Translations under genes and position numbers: made by a program
Notes under the pieces: model-generated
The model's input: the letters and a program-made list of their open reading frames with translations, nothing else
The model's database searches: none
What the model was told of the DNA's origin: nothing
In this document: piece after piece, positions 1 to 6,511 of the stretch
Numbering within the stretch: position 1 is the first letter of the stretch
Layout of the letters: the number at the start of each line of letters is the position of its first letter
Assembly: GCA_003175915.1 (NCBI GenBank)
Contig: PSRH01000075.1
Coordinates: 1 to 7,245 of the forward strand
DNA length: 7,245 nucleotides
Direction: 5' to 3'
Source: Candidatus Melainabacteria bacterium
GTDB lineage: Bacteria > Cyanobacteriota > Vampirovibrionia > Obscuribacterales > Obscuribacteraceae

Positions 1-81
1 CAGCATCGCTGGTGCCACATTGAAAAACTACAGCAATTCAACGGTGACCTGGCCTTCACCAAAGCCCAGGGCGAGGACTGA
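1..81 (+). CDS. 3' end of an unidentified protein (partial)
   Basis: An open frame enters from the left edge and ends at a TGA at 79-81, giving 26 residues that finish in FTKAQGED. No family can be recognised from so short a tail. Its codons (CTG GCC TTC ACC, GAG GAC) resemble those of the following gene. It ends 6 nt before the TTG start of the acyl-CoA synthetase and holds that gene's likely ribosome binding site (GAGGA, 73-77), so the two are probably co-transcribed. A second frame is also open here and stops at 89-91, overlapping the ligase start as TTGA. It uses poorer codons (AGG twice), so I prefer the first frame, but the choice is not secure. Confidence 0.5.
   Translation, partial: QHRWCHIEKLQQFNGDLAFTKAQGED
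73..77 (+). promoter_or_regulatory. Ribosome binding site supporting the TTG start at 88
   Basis: GAGGA lies 10 nt upstream of TTG at 88-90. This supports the TTG as the true start of the acyl-CoA synthetase, since an in-frame TGA at 79-81 rules out any earlier start and the N-terminus (MNLRLPFNKATTLWPDREAL) lines up with the usual beginning of this family. Confidence 0.5.
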
Positions 82-87
82 GTTTGT

Positions 88-1653
88 TTGAACCTGCGTT
101 TGCCATTTAACAAAGCAACTACTCTTTGGCCTGACCGAGAGGCTCTTGTCGAAGGCAACGAACGCTTCACCTACAAACAATTCGGAGAACGAGTGGCGGC
201 GCTGGCCGCTGCCTTGCTTAAGCAGAGACTGCCAAAGGGTGCTCGCATTGCCGTAGTGGCACCCAACGGTTTACGTTATATGGAATGCTATTACGCTATC
301 ACTTTGGCCGGATACGTTATCTTGCCTGTGAATTTTCGGCTGTCTGCCGATGAAATGTCCTCTATATTCCATGACGCCGATATTAGCCTCCTGATTGGGC
401 ATGCTGACTTCACCGATCCTATTGAAAAAGCCCTTGCCCGGACACCATTTCTCAATAAAATCATTTGGCTGCCTCCTTTTGCTCAAAATTTGATAGTCCC
501 AGGCGAGAACTACGAGGACTTGATTTCAGAAAATATCGGCCAGCCCTTGCCTGACTTGGAGCTACAAGGAGACGACCTGGCTCAACTCTATTACACAAGT
601 GGTACCACCGGCAGGCCAAAAGGTGTGATGTTGACTCAGGAAAACGTCACTTTCCACGCTTTAGCGACCGCTTACGAATTGGGTCTTAGCGATGAAGATG
701 TCTGGCTTCATGTGGCTCCAATGTTTCATCTGGCTGACGCCTGGGCTTTATTCTCGCTGACCTGGGCTGGCGGCCAGCATGTCTTCTTGCCCTATTTCGA
801 TTCGGAAAAGGTACTGGCGGTAATGGAATCCGAAAATATAACTCTGGCAGCAATGGTCCCGACCATGGTTAATAGTCTGCTTCACCACAAGGACATAGCA
901 AAATACTCGTTCAAGAACCTTCGCCTTATGATGACAGCCGGATCGCCAATCGCTCCAGAGCTGGTGCGCAAAATTGTAGACATCTTCGGCTGCGACTACA
1001 GACAGTTCTATGGCATGACCGAGACCAGCCCCTTTTTGACGATCAGTACACCCAAAGCCCATCTCCGCAATCTTCCTGAAGATCAATTGCTAGCTCTAAA
1101 GAGCAGAACAGGGCGTTCTTTTCTCGGTGTCGAACTAAGGGTCGTGCGCGAAGACGGCAGCGAAGTAGAAGCAAACGACAAAGAAATCGGCGAGATAGTT
1201 GCCCGAGGACCTTCAGTCACTAAAGGCTATTGGCGGCAACCTGAGGCTACAGCGCAAACGATCCGAGATGGTTGGCTCCACACCGGTGACTTAGCCGTCA
1301 TTGACAAGGAAGGATACGTCAATGTCGTCGACCGAAAGAAGGACATGATCATTACAGGCGGTGAAAACGTCTATTCGACCGAAGTTGAATATGTCCTTCA
1401 CGAACACCCGGCCGTTTTGGAATGCGCCGTATTCGGTCAGCCTGACCCCGACTGGGGAGAAACAGTAGTAGCCACCGTCGTCCTCAAGCCCAATCAAAAC
1501 ACCGACGCTCAAACCTTGATCGATTTTGTCAAAAGCAAAATTGCCGGCTACAAGGCGCCAAAGACGATTCACTTCTTGCCAGAACTCCCTAAAACCGGCA
1601 GCGGCAAAATCTTCAAGCGCGGATTGAAAGATCAATTCATCGCGAAATTATGA
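88..1653 (+). CDS. AMP-forming acyl-CoA synthetase (FadD-like fatty-acid CoA ligase)
   Basis: This complete 521-residue member of the ANL (acyl/aryl-CoA synthetase, NRPS adenylation, luciferase) superfamily should activate a carboxylic acid with ATP to an acyl-adenylate and pass it to CoA in the cytoplasm or at the membrane. The motifs are intact and in order: the phosphate-binding loop YYTSGTTGRPKG (168-179), FYGMTE (307-312), TGD (399-401) with the ribose-binding aspartate, the hinge region RKKDMIITGGENVYSTEVE (416-434) and PKTGSGK (501-507), whose final lysine K507 is the expected adenylation lysine. Length is normal for short single-domain FadD-like enzymes. The substrate cannot be read from sequence; medium- or long-chain fatty acid is most likely, and an aryl or short-chain acid is possible. 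It probably follows the partial upstream gene in an operon and ends 13 nt from the convergent stop at 1667. Confidence 0.95.
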   Translation: MNLRLPFNKATTLWPDREALVEGNERFTYKQFGERVAALAAALLKQRLPKGARIAVVAPNGLRYMECYYAITLAGYVILPVNFRLSADEMSSIFHDADISLLIGHADFTDPIEKALARTPFLNKIIWLPPFAQNLIVPGENYEDLISENIGQPLPDLELQGDDLAQLYYTSGTTGRPKGVMLTQENVTFHALATAYELGLSDEDVWLHVAPMFHLADAWALFSLTWAGGQHVFLPYFDSEKVLAVMESENITLAAMVPTMVNSLLHHKDIAKYSFKNLRLMMTAGSPIAPELVRKIVDIFGCDYRQFYGMTETSPFLTISTPKAHLRNLPEDQLLALKSRTGRSFLGVELRVVREDGSEVEANDKEIGEIVARGPSVTKGYWRQPEATAQTIRDGWLHTGDLAVIDKEGYVNVVDRKKDMIITGGENVYSTEVEYVLHEHPAVLECAVFGQPDPDWGETVVATVVLKPNQNTDAQTLIDFVKSKIAGYKAPKTIHFLPELPKTGSGKIFKRGLKDQFIAKL

Positions 1654-1666
1654 TTGCTGAGCCGTT

Positions 1667-2320
1667 TTATAACGTTACCCTTGGCTCCTGATCAAAAGCG
1701 GAACCGATTTTGCAGAGCTGTTCAAGCGCTTCCTTAAACAGTTCGAAGCGAGTCTTGAGTTGGGCAGTATCAAGCATCTCGTAAGGGACTTGGAAGGTTA
1801 GCATATACACGTTGTTAGGGTAGGGCGGGCTAAACAGTCCTTCTTTGTCCTGGACGAAGAAGTCTATATCAGGCTGAGAAGCAATTAGTGCCCGTAAACG
1901 TGTTGAAGAAAAAAAATCACGGCACTTTGCTTGGTTGCTGCCCTGGATGATGAATTCATTATCGAATTTTCGATTGCCGATCTTTACGGTTTGCATTCCG
2001 AGTTTTACTAACAGTCGGCTGAAGAATCCGGCGCGATAGATATGGAAACGAAAGCCGTCACTATTCACGTACGGGGCACGGAAGCGTGTATACGTAATCA
2101 CTCTTTTGCTAGCGTGCACTTTATAGACATCACAGGTAATTGTCCACGTCTTGTACGCTAATTGAATTTTGTCTTCTTGCCAAAAACCACCGGCAACATA
2201 TTTGGCATTAATCTCACCACAAAGTTGCTGCCAAATCTCATGCCGGCTAGGACCAACCTTAAAGAGTTCGCTCCAGAAACCAGCCTTCTTTTGAGAGGAA
2301 CTAGTCGAGTTAGTCTCCAT
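1667..2320 (-). CDS. Conserved hypothetical soluble protein, possibly DUF3137-like
   Basis: A 217-residue protein with no signal peptide or clear membrane span. The family is not firmly recognised. The middle part, with YTRFRAPY (about 77-84), a hydrophobic RAGFFSRLLVKLGMQ stretch, then GNRKFDNEFIIQGSN (115-129) and a helix ending DFFSSTRLRALI, recalls DUF3137-type proteins, where a 'FD..F.I.g.d...' strand precedes a helix; this is from memory. The C-terminus is a likely helix ending in KIGSAF. I chose ATG at 2318-2320, preceded by AGGTAAAGGGGCT, over the in-frame TTG at 2336-2338, which has no ribosome binding site and would add six residues. It is convergent with the acyl-CoA synthetase and lies 85 nt downstream of the small membrane protein gene on the same strand, so the two may be co-expressed. 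No catalytic residues are evident. Confidence 0.8.
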   Translation of the reverse strand: METNSTSSSQKKAGFWSELFKVGPSRHEIWQQLCGEINAKYVAGGFWQEDKIQLAYKTWTITCDVYKVHASKRVITYTRFRAPYVNSDGFRFHIYRAGFFSRLLVKLGMQTVKIGNRKFDNEFIIQGSNQAKCRDFFSSTRLRALIASQPDIDFFVQDKEGLFSPPYPNNVYMLTFQVPYEMLDTAQLKTRFELFKEALEQLCKIGSAFDQEPRVTL

Positions 2321-2405
2321 AGCCCCTTTACCTGTCAATCATTCGATTATGATCGATCTAGTGTTTGAGGGGTTATTTTCTTCACTATGAATTTAAAATG
2401 GCCGA

Positions 2406-2729
2406 TCAGTGACCTCGTTGGCTTTCCGCCGCTTGCTTCTCATCGAGTTCTTTTAACTGCTTCTCAACGCTCGCCTGTTTCCCTTTCAGCTCCTGGGCCA
2501 TATTCGGGTTGCTAGCAATGGTACCGATGTATAGGACTAAACCTCCTACCAACAGTGAACACGGTAATTTTGCAGTACTCCAGTGCTTAATCGCAAAGAC
2601 GATCCAGGCAAACGGTACAAGCAGCACCACCAGTCCCCATACAACACTCTGGCGAAAGCTAACAACTAAGAACCAGACATAGCCAATCATACTTATCAGA
2701 CCACCCAAGCCCATCAGTAAAATTGCCAT
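2406..2729 (-). CDS. Small membrane protein, three transmembrane helices plus charged coiled-coil-like tail
   Basis: A 107-residue protein with three hydrophobic spans at about 4-24, 28-48 and 54-73, followed by a Lys/Glu/Gln-rich hydrophilic tail (about 76-107) with heptad-like spacing that could form a short helix or coiled coil. The WGL..LLVPFAWIVFAIKHW stretch (about 31-49) resembles a loose class of small bacterial membrane proteins with a 'W.l..L.P...l.f...HW' pattern; no function is known to me. The start is well supported: ATG at 2727-2729 preceded by GAGGTG 4 nt upstream. The acidic/basic C-terminal tail could contact a cytoplasmic partner, and the neighbouring 217-residue soluble protein is an obvious candidate, but that is inference. 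Confidence 0.85.
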   Translation of the reverse strand: MAILLMGLGGLISMIGYVWFLVVSFRQSVVWGLVVLLVPFAWIVFAIKHWSTAKLPCSLLVGGLVLYIGTIASNPNMAQELKGKQASVEKQLKELDEKQAAESQRGH

Positions 2730-2733
2730 TTCA

Positions 2734-2739
2734 TCACCT
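2734..2739 (-). promoter_or_regulatory. Strong Shine-Dalgarno of the small membrane protein
   Basis: On the minus strand the sequence reads GAGGTG-ATGA-ATG, a strong ribosome binding site just upstream of the ATG at 2727-2729. It is the clearest ribosome binding site among the minus-strand genes of this window. Confidence 0.7.
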
Positions 2740-2784
2740 CAAGCCGCGCCATCACATTTGATACCAGTGTTGACATGCAATGAA

Positions 2785-2814
2785 TTGTTATTACCCCTTC
2801 TCGTTTATCGTCAA
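2785..2814 (-). promoter_or_regulatory. Weak candidate promoter upstream of the small membrane protein
   Basis: The minus strand carries TTGACG (2809-2814), a good -35 element, followed after 18 nt by TAACAA (2785-2790), a poor -10 element. It would give a leader of about 50 nt before the ATG at 2729. The -10 match is only half of consensus, so this is tentative. Confidence 0.22.
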
Positions 2815-2879
2815 TCAAAACGCACCTTATAATGAACCACTAGATTTTGTCGGCAAGTCCAGAACTTCGAATCCGCCTC

Positions 2880-3158
2880 TTAGGAACTTTTTTCTCTATG
2901 CTTCTGTTTGCGCCTGTCCGGAATGCTGCGGTACATTAGCTGTAGTTGCTGGTATTGGCAAATGAGCGAATCTAGGTCTTGATCGGTGGCTTGAAATTGA
3001 GCTCTAGGATTACGCAGGCGTTCATGCAGGCGGTTTCTGATCTCAGTGCGCAAGAACTGGAGCAGGAGAGCCAGAGCTTCTAGCTCGTTACGGCTTCGTC
3101 TATTCACCTCAATTGCTCTCTTAACCAATTTGCCTGAACCAATTAGGCCGGCAATCAA
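2880..3158 (-). CDS. Small hypothetical helical protein
   Basis: A 92-residue reading frame that begins at TTG (3156-3158) after an in-frame TAA (3174-3176). An alternative GTG start at 3105-3107, 9 nt after AAGAGAG, would give 75 residues. The product is rich in Leu, Arg, Glu and Gln and looks mainly alpha-helical, with a long amphipathic stretch (about 20-47) and a very basic end (RRKQKHREK). No membrane span or signal peptide is present and no family is recognised. Support for it being real comes from gene-like codons (CTG GCT CTC CTG CTC CAG TTC TTG CGC) and its place between two minus-strand genes, 133 nt downstream of the DUF4388 gene. Against it are the weak start and lack of homology. 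It could be a spurious frame. Confidence 0.5.
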   Translation of the reverse strand: MIAGLIGSGKLVKRAIEVNRRSRNELEALALLLQFLRTEIRNRLHERLRNPRAQFQATDQDLDSLICQYQQLQLMYRSIPDRRKQKHREKSS

Positions 3159-3185
3159 ATGAGCCAGCTCAAGTTATCAGCCTGA

Positions 3186-3211
3186 CGAGCGAACCCTCTG
3201 CTTGGCGCTCG
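3186..3211. repeat. Inverted repeat between the DUF4388 gene and the small helical gene
   Basis: CGAGCG (3186-3191) and CGCTCG (3206-3211) are perfect 6-nt arms around a 14-nt loop. No T-run follows on either strand, so this is not a typical intrinsic terminator. It may be a weak 3'-end hairpin of the DUF4388 transcript or chance. Confidence 0.3.
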
Positions 3212-3291
3212 CTTTCAAATTAGCGGACGTGCGTGACAATAGGGTGGCAAAGGAAAGCCATCTTCCGGCGAATTACTGTCTAGTCAGCCTG

Positions 3292-4851
3292 TTAGGTGAC
3301 GGCCGTGTTCTTCTCGTACGCTTCCATGCTCGAATGAACCATAGCAATGAGCGTCTCGAGATCCTGGCAATCATCAGGAACACAAGCAAGTCCAATGGAG
3401 AAATCGACGTAATTGGACTCGATATCTTCAAAGGCCATATATTTCAAGACGTCCGAAAGTCGATTGACGAAGTTCTCTGCCGAGGTGCGATTCGTCTCCG
3501 GTAAAAGCAGCGCGTAATCGAGCGTTTCGTAGTGAGCCAGTACATCGATCTGGCGCTTGATCCGAGAAATCGTTTGCCCCATGGCTCTCACGGCACGTAT
3601 GGGAAGCGGATGATGTTTTCTGCCAGAAGAACTGAGCGTTTCCGTGTCACGACCGTCGTCAGTCGGAATCAGGCCTATCTTCAGCAAGACAATTGAGAAA
3701 ACACGATCGAAACGATCGTAGCGGCAGAACTCTTTGTCGATGAAATAAAGAAAGGCAGGGAAAGTATACAAACCGGTATCTGGTCTGAGCAGAGCCTTCT
3801 CAGCCAGACGCATTTGCGACCAGTCAACATTCGAGGTTCGTTCCGGCTTGAGCGTCAGAGTTTGATGTTGTTTGAGCGACCTGAATTCGATCAAACCGCA
3901 ACTGACCAGGTTAAATAGAATCGGCACCCACTCTAGCTTGGACAACTGCTGGCTGCGCAGGAGTTCAAAGAGCGAACTATGATTGTCAATCGAAACATAG
4001 AAGCGTTTCTGCGACTCTAAATCGATCCCAGTTCCCTTCGAAACCAGTTCTTCAAATTCTTTCTCAGTCAGTCTTTCGTGAGAGCGAACCACGATGGCAT
4101 CGAAATTGAGACCTTTGCCGGCCAGAGATTTGTATTGATCGAGGAAGGTGCAACCCTCCATGATTAAGAATTCCAAGCGCTTCTTAATCGTCTTCATGTC
4201 CGTTTTAGGCTCGGGGAAAAAGCAGAATTGTCCTTCGTCCCAGCCAATCAACTCAATGAGGGCTTCATCACCGTCGATACCCTTCATGGTCGCATGCACC
4301 GGCAGTCCATCGACGAAATAGACCATGGCCGTATCGGCTTTGCCTTTAATTTGCAAGCGCCCGGTCAGTTTGCCCATCGAAATTGATTGCAAGAGGTTTG
4401 GCACCTGCATGTTACGCAGATCGCCTTCCAGCGTACTCTTAATCGGTAAAAAAGATCCGGATTCAGTAAGGAGGTTGTGGTTATCCCCCGAGCGTACTGC
4501 CGGTGTTTCGCCTTCAACCAAAACTTTGCCTTTCAGTTCCCAACCGGGAAACTGGGCGCAAATAAGAGAGTAGATGTGCTCCCAGTCGTTACTGGTGTGG
4601 CTCCATTCAAGGGCGGAGGAGGGTCCCTCGCCACGGTAGAGAGTCCACTGGCACCCGGAGGCCGGCCGCTCGCGCAGCACAGTCAGAGAATAGCTTTCCG
4701 GTGGATCGCCAAAGGGTAGTTCGACCAGGGCATTGACATTCTGTTCGGTCTCCAGATACATCGACCGCAATTGCTGACGTGACGGCAGGGACGCTTGTTT
4801 AGGTAGGCGTCTCGGTTGACGTTGAGCACTTCTTTTGCTGTTAATCAACAT
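3292..4851 (-). CDS. DUF4388 (PATAN) protein with a degenerate C-terminal GGDEF-like domain
   Basis: A 519-residue cytoplasmic protein without a signal peptide or membrane span. After a basic start and an unassigned region (about 30-130), residues about 138-242 form a DUF4388/PATAN domain (STLEGDLRNMQVPNLLQSIS, then GKLTGRLQI, YFVDGLPVHA, GDEALIELIGWDEGQFCF). A linker region (about 250-340) precedes a GGDEF-fold domain (about 350-515): DTGLYTFPAFLYFIDKE replaces the usual D.LTGL.NR..F, LLKIGL replaces the metal-binding DxD strand, HYETLDYALLLPET replaces RyGGDEFALLLPET, and FSIGLACVPDD is the usual SIGIA strand. The catalytic signature is therefore lost (ETLDY at 442-446). RQID (433-436) lies exactly five residues before it, where the c-di-GMP inhibitory RxxD site sits. 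The best guess is a c-di-GMP-binding or protein-interaction regulator. The ATG at 4849-4851 has no strong ribosome binding site; M31 is an alternative. Confidence 0.88.
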   Translation of the reverse strand: MLINSKRSAQRQPRRLPKQASLPSRQQLRSMYLETEQNVNALVELPFGDPPESYSLTVLRERPASGCQWTLYRGEGPSSALEWSHTSNDWEHIYSLICAQFPGWELKGKVLVEGETPAVRSGDNHNLLTESGSFLPIKSTLEGDLRNMQVPNLLQSISMGKLTGRLQIKGKADTAMVYFVDGLPVHATMKGIDGDEALIELIGWDEGQFCFFPEPKTDMKTIKKRLEFLIMEGCTFLDQYKSLAGKGLNFDAIVVRSHERLTEKEFEELVSKGTGIDLESQKRFYVSIDNHSSLFELLRSQQLSKLEWVPILFNLVSCGLIEFRSLKQHQTLTLKPERTSNVDWSQMRLAEKALLRPDTGLYTFPAFLYFIDKEFCRYDRFDRVFSIVLLKIGLIPTDDGRDTETLSSSGRKHHPLPIRAVRAMGQTISRIKRQIDVLAHYETLDYALLLPETNRTSAENFVNRLSDVLKYMAFEDIESNYVDFSIGLACVPDDCQDLETLIAMVHSSMEAYEKNTAVT

Positions 4852-4889
4852 GAGTTATCAAAACGGTCAAATTCACTTTGGCTATCGTT

Positions 4890-4907
4890 ATTGGCTGATT
4901 GCCCAAT
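4890..4907. repeat. ATTGG / CCAAT inverted repeat upstream of the DUF4388 gene
   Basis: ATTGG (4890-4894) and CCAAT (4903-4907) flank 8 nt in the 185-nt gap before the DUF4388 gene, 39 to 56 nt from its start codon. Its position suits an operator, but the arms are short and I could not place a convincing promoter around it. Confidence 0.2.
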
Positions 4908-5036
4908 TAATTTTCGCAAGCAACGCCTGATTACGGTCCCTACCGATCTTCTACCCGATTGTTTGAGGAATCTTGCATGGCTTGGCAAAGTCTGATTAGA
5001 CAATCAATCGAGGGCTGGTAAGTCCCATGGAGGTGG

Positions 5037-6083
5037 TCATTTGCCCACTTTTGCCCGCCATAAAAACGTGTCAATGGCATAATGATGCGCCGATTGCGCG
5101 CCAAGCAGAACGGCACTCCACTGCAGCCAGTAGATGTTCAAAGTAGGTATGACGCTTTCGGTAAAGGTGGAACCAATCAGAACTATGAGCAGCCAAAAGG
5201 CCAAGAAGGGAATTACGACGGGCATTCTGTCCCAAAGACAAAGATAGGCGGCCGGATTTTCCCTTTGTTGCTTTTCCTTGAGCCAGACAAGACCAAGATA
5301 TTGAACAGCGTGGTAAATGGTGACCGCGAAGAAGCCCCGGAAATAATAACTGGCGGACAAAAAGCCAAACCAATGAATGGCGTAGTAAGCCAGAAGGGTA
5401 ATCAGGCCGACCGGATTGTAGGCGAGATTCTGCCTGAATTTAAGCAACTCCGCTAGCAAACCCAGGACAATACCAACAAAAGCCAGGGCAAAGCAGCATG
5501 TCATAAGGGCATCGGGCATGTGGACAGGAATAATTACGTCCGAGGGCCGGCCTTTCCAGACATTGAAAAGAACATTCCAACGTCCCAGAACAAAAAGCGG
5601 CATCGCCAGATGGTAGGCAAAGTAAGTCAGTCGGCGGCTTAAAGTCGTCTCGCGATTTTCATGGCTATAGACTCGGCTTACGCCGTAGACCTGGCGTACA
5701 TAGTGAAATGACTGCCAAACGTTGACCGCGGTCATAAATTCCAAATAGCGCCCGAAGCAGGCCGCCACGCCCAATAAAGCAACGAAGATGAGATAGAGTG
5801 GAACGCCGTAAAAGGCATTCACCTTTCCTTCGGAAACTTTGCGCTGAAGGCGCACATAAGCAGCGTTCACGTGGGGCATGCTTATGATCGCGTTCATCCA
5901 AAAATACCAGGCAATCGGGTTGCTGCCAGCCAGAGTTGGCTCGCTCAACAACATAATGAGCGGCAAGAAAAAAATCATGCCTCCCAAAATGACAAATTGC
6001 CATTCAAAAACGGTCACACCGCCAAAAGTAATCTTCGGCGTACTGAGGAATGACTTCTCTTTATAGGCAAATGTTGTACTCAA
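5037..6083 (-). CDS. Histidine-rich polytopic membrane protein of unknown function
   Basis: A 348-residue integral membrane protein with about eight to ten hydrophobic segments (about 27-47, 54-72, 91-112, 152-168, 192-214, 224-245, 250-267, 288-307, 315-330). I cannot assign a named family. Histidines recur at or near membrane segments in motif-like contexts: MPHVNAAYVR (H71), WQSFHYVRQVYG (H127), AYHLAMP (H158), AIHWFG (H237), IYHAVQYLG (H258) and a C-terminal HHYAIDTFLWR (H333, H334, D338). This suggests metal or haem binding within the membrane, as in membrane diiron or haem enzymes, but that is inference. The start is TTG at 6081-6083: an in-frame TGA lies at 6087-6089 and the first internal methionine (M36) is inside the first membrane span. 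AAGGA on the minus strand about 11 nt upstream may be the ribosome binding site. It is 185 nt upstream of the DUF4388 gene on the same strand. Confidence 0.88.
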   Translation of the reverse strand: MSTTFAYKEKSFLSTPKITFGGVTVFEWQFVILGGMIFFLPLIMLLSEPTLAGSNPIAWYFWMNAIISMPHVNAAYVRLQRKVSEGKVNAFYGVPLYLIFVALLGVAACFGRYLEFMTAVNVWQSFHYVRQVYGVSRVYSHENRETTLSRRLTYFAYHLAMPLFVLGRWNVLFNVWKGRPSDVIIPVHMPDALMTCCFALAFVGIVLGLLAELLKFRQNLAYNPVGLITLLAYYAIHWFGFLSASYYFRGFFAVTIYHAVQYLGLVWLKEKQQRENPAAYLCLWDRMPVVIPFLAFWLLIVLIGSTFTESVIPTLNIYWLQWSAVLLGAQSAHHYAIDTFLWRAKVGK

Positions 6084-6256
6084 GAATCAGAGGTCCTTGC
6101 CTTTAGAACAGCTTCTCTATATCGCTTTTTCCCTAAACCGTGCTCAGTTATCTAAGCTGGCTTGGGCCGAGCCTTTCCGACGGAAGTGCCAAAGGTTGGC
6201 CAGGCTTTTCGACAACCTGGCGGTCGTTGCTGCCTTACATTTCATTTCTTTCAATA

Positions 6257-6262
6257 ACTATA
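6257..6262 (-). promoter_or_regulatory. Candidate -10 element for the polytopic membrane protein gene
   Basis: The minus strand reads TATAGT, five of six matches to the sigma-70 -10 consensus. No good -35 lies 16-18 nt upstream. If used, transcription would start near 6250 and leave a leader of about 165 nt before the TTG start at 6083, including the overlapping hairpins at 6188-6221. Confidence 0.3.
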
Positions 6263-6289
6263 CAGTTTCGCTTGCGTTACCAGAAAGCT

Positions 6290-6304
6290 AGCCTTGATAA
6301 GGCT
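6290..6304 (+). repeat. Hairpin AGCCTT-GAT-AAGGCT followed by a short T-run
   Basis: A perfect 6-bp inverted repeat with a 3-nt loop is followed by TTT (6305-6307) on the plus strand. The stem is short and the T-run minimal. No plus-strand gene lies just upstream, so a terminator role is doubtful; it could equally be a hairpin in an RNA from this region. Confidence 0.25.
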
Positions 6305-6357
6305 TTTCCAGGTGTGCCAAGGCGGCCAGACGGGCACTTGACGACCAGAGACAGCGG

Positions 6358-6378
6358 GCTAACAATGGAAACATTGGC
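6358..6378 (+). repeat. Bulged hairpin with GAAA (GNRA) tetraloop
   Basis: CAATG (6363-6367) pairs with CATTG (6372-6376) around the loop GAAA, a GNRA tetraloop. After a 3-nt bulge (6360-6362) the GC at 6358-6359 pairs with GC at 6377-6378. GNRA caps are typical of functional RNA hairpins, and the loop has this form only on the plus strand. One short hairpin can arise by chance. Confidence 0.3.
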
Positions 6379-6456
6379 GAATCGGAGTATTGATTATTTC
6401 TGCTTATAAGTGACATCCGTACCGTAAATGGAACGGCTGTGTTAGCTTTTAAGAAA

Positions 6457-6482
6457 TCCTCGGCAGACTCGCCGGACAAGGA
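6457..6482 (+). repeat. Bulged 8-bp hairpin
   Basis: TCCT (6457-6460) pairs with AGGA (6479-6482), and CGGC (6461-6464) with GCCG (6471-6474). A 6-nt loop closes the stem and a 4-nt bulge (GACA, 6475-6478) sits on the 3' side. It lies between the GNRA hairpin and the terminator-like hairpin at 6512-6534. Confidence 0.25.
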
Positions 6483-6511
6483 GACAGGCAGATCTTCCTT
6501 CCCCCAACTTC

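Noticed and set aside
748..1635. Antisense open frames inside the acyl-CoA synthetase (748-1086 and 1291-1635, minus strand)
   Set aside because: They overlap a gene with intact family motifs and their products show no recognisable protein character; they are mirror frames of that gene.
2780..2965. Plus-strand frame with several cysteines, 61 residues
   Set aside because: It overlaps the minus-strand small gene and the presumed promoter region, and no ribosome binding site or family supports it.
3202..3504. Plus-strand frame overlapping the end of the DUF4388 gene
   Set aside because: It covers the GGDEF-like C-terminus, which is clearly coding on the minus strand, and has no recognisable features.
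5071..6066. Several open frames (5071-5373 -, 5082-5456 +, 5665-6003 -, 5871-6053 +, 5878-6066 +) within the polytopic membrane protein gene
   Set aside because: They lie in other frames of a long gene with consistent membrane-protein composition, and have no supporting motif.
6311..6377. Possible c-di-GMP (GEMM) riboswitch, attractive given the pseudo-GGDEF gene nearby
   Set aside because: A few words resemble the consensus (GACGACCAGAG, AGCGGGCTAAC) but there is no room for the second helix and the conserved core is not in the right order.
6288..6479. 63-residue minus-strand frame in the intergenic region
   Set aside because: TTG start without a ribosome binding site, no family resemblance, and it overlaps the hairpin series; not strong enough to call a gene.
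6451..6500. Glycine or cobalamin riboswitch 3' part (GGACAAGGAGACAGGCAG)
   Set aside because: The local similarity to GGACAGAGG or to the B12 box is partial and the rest of either aptamer core is missing upstream.
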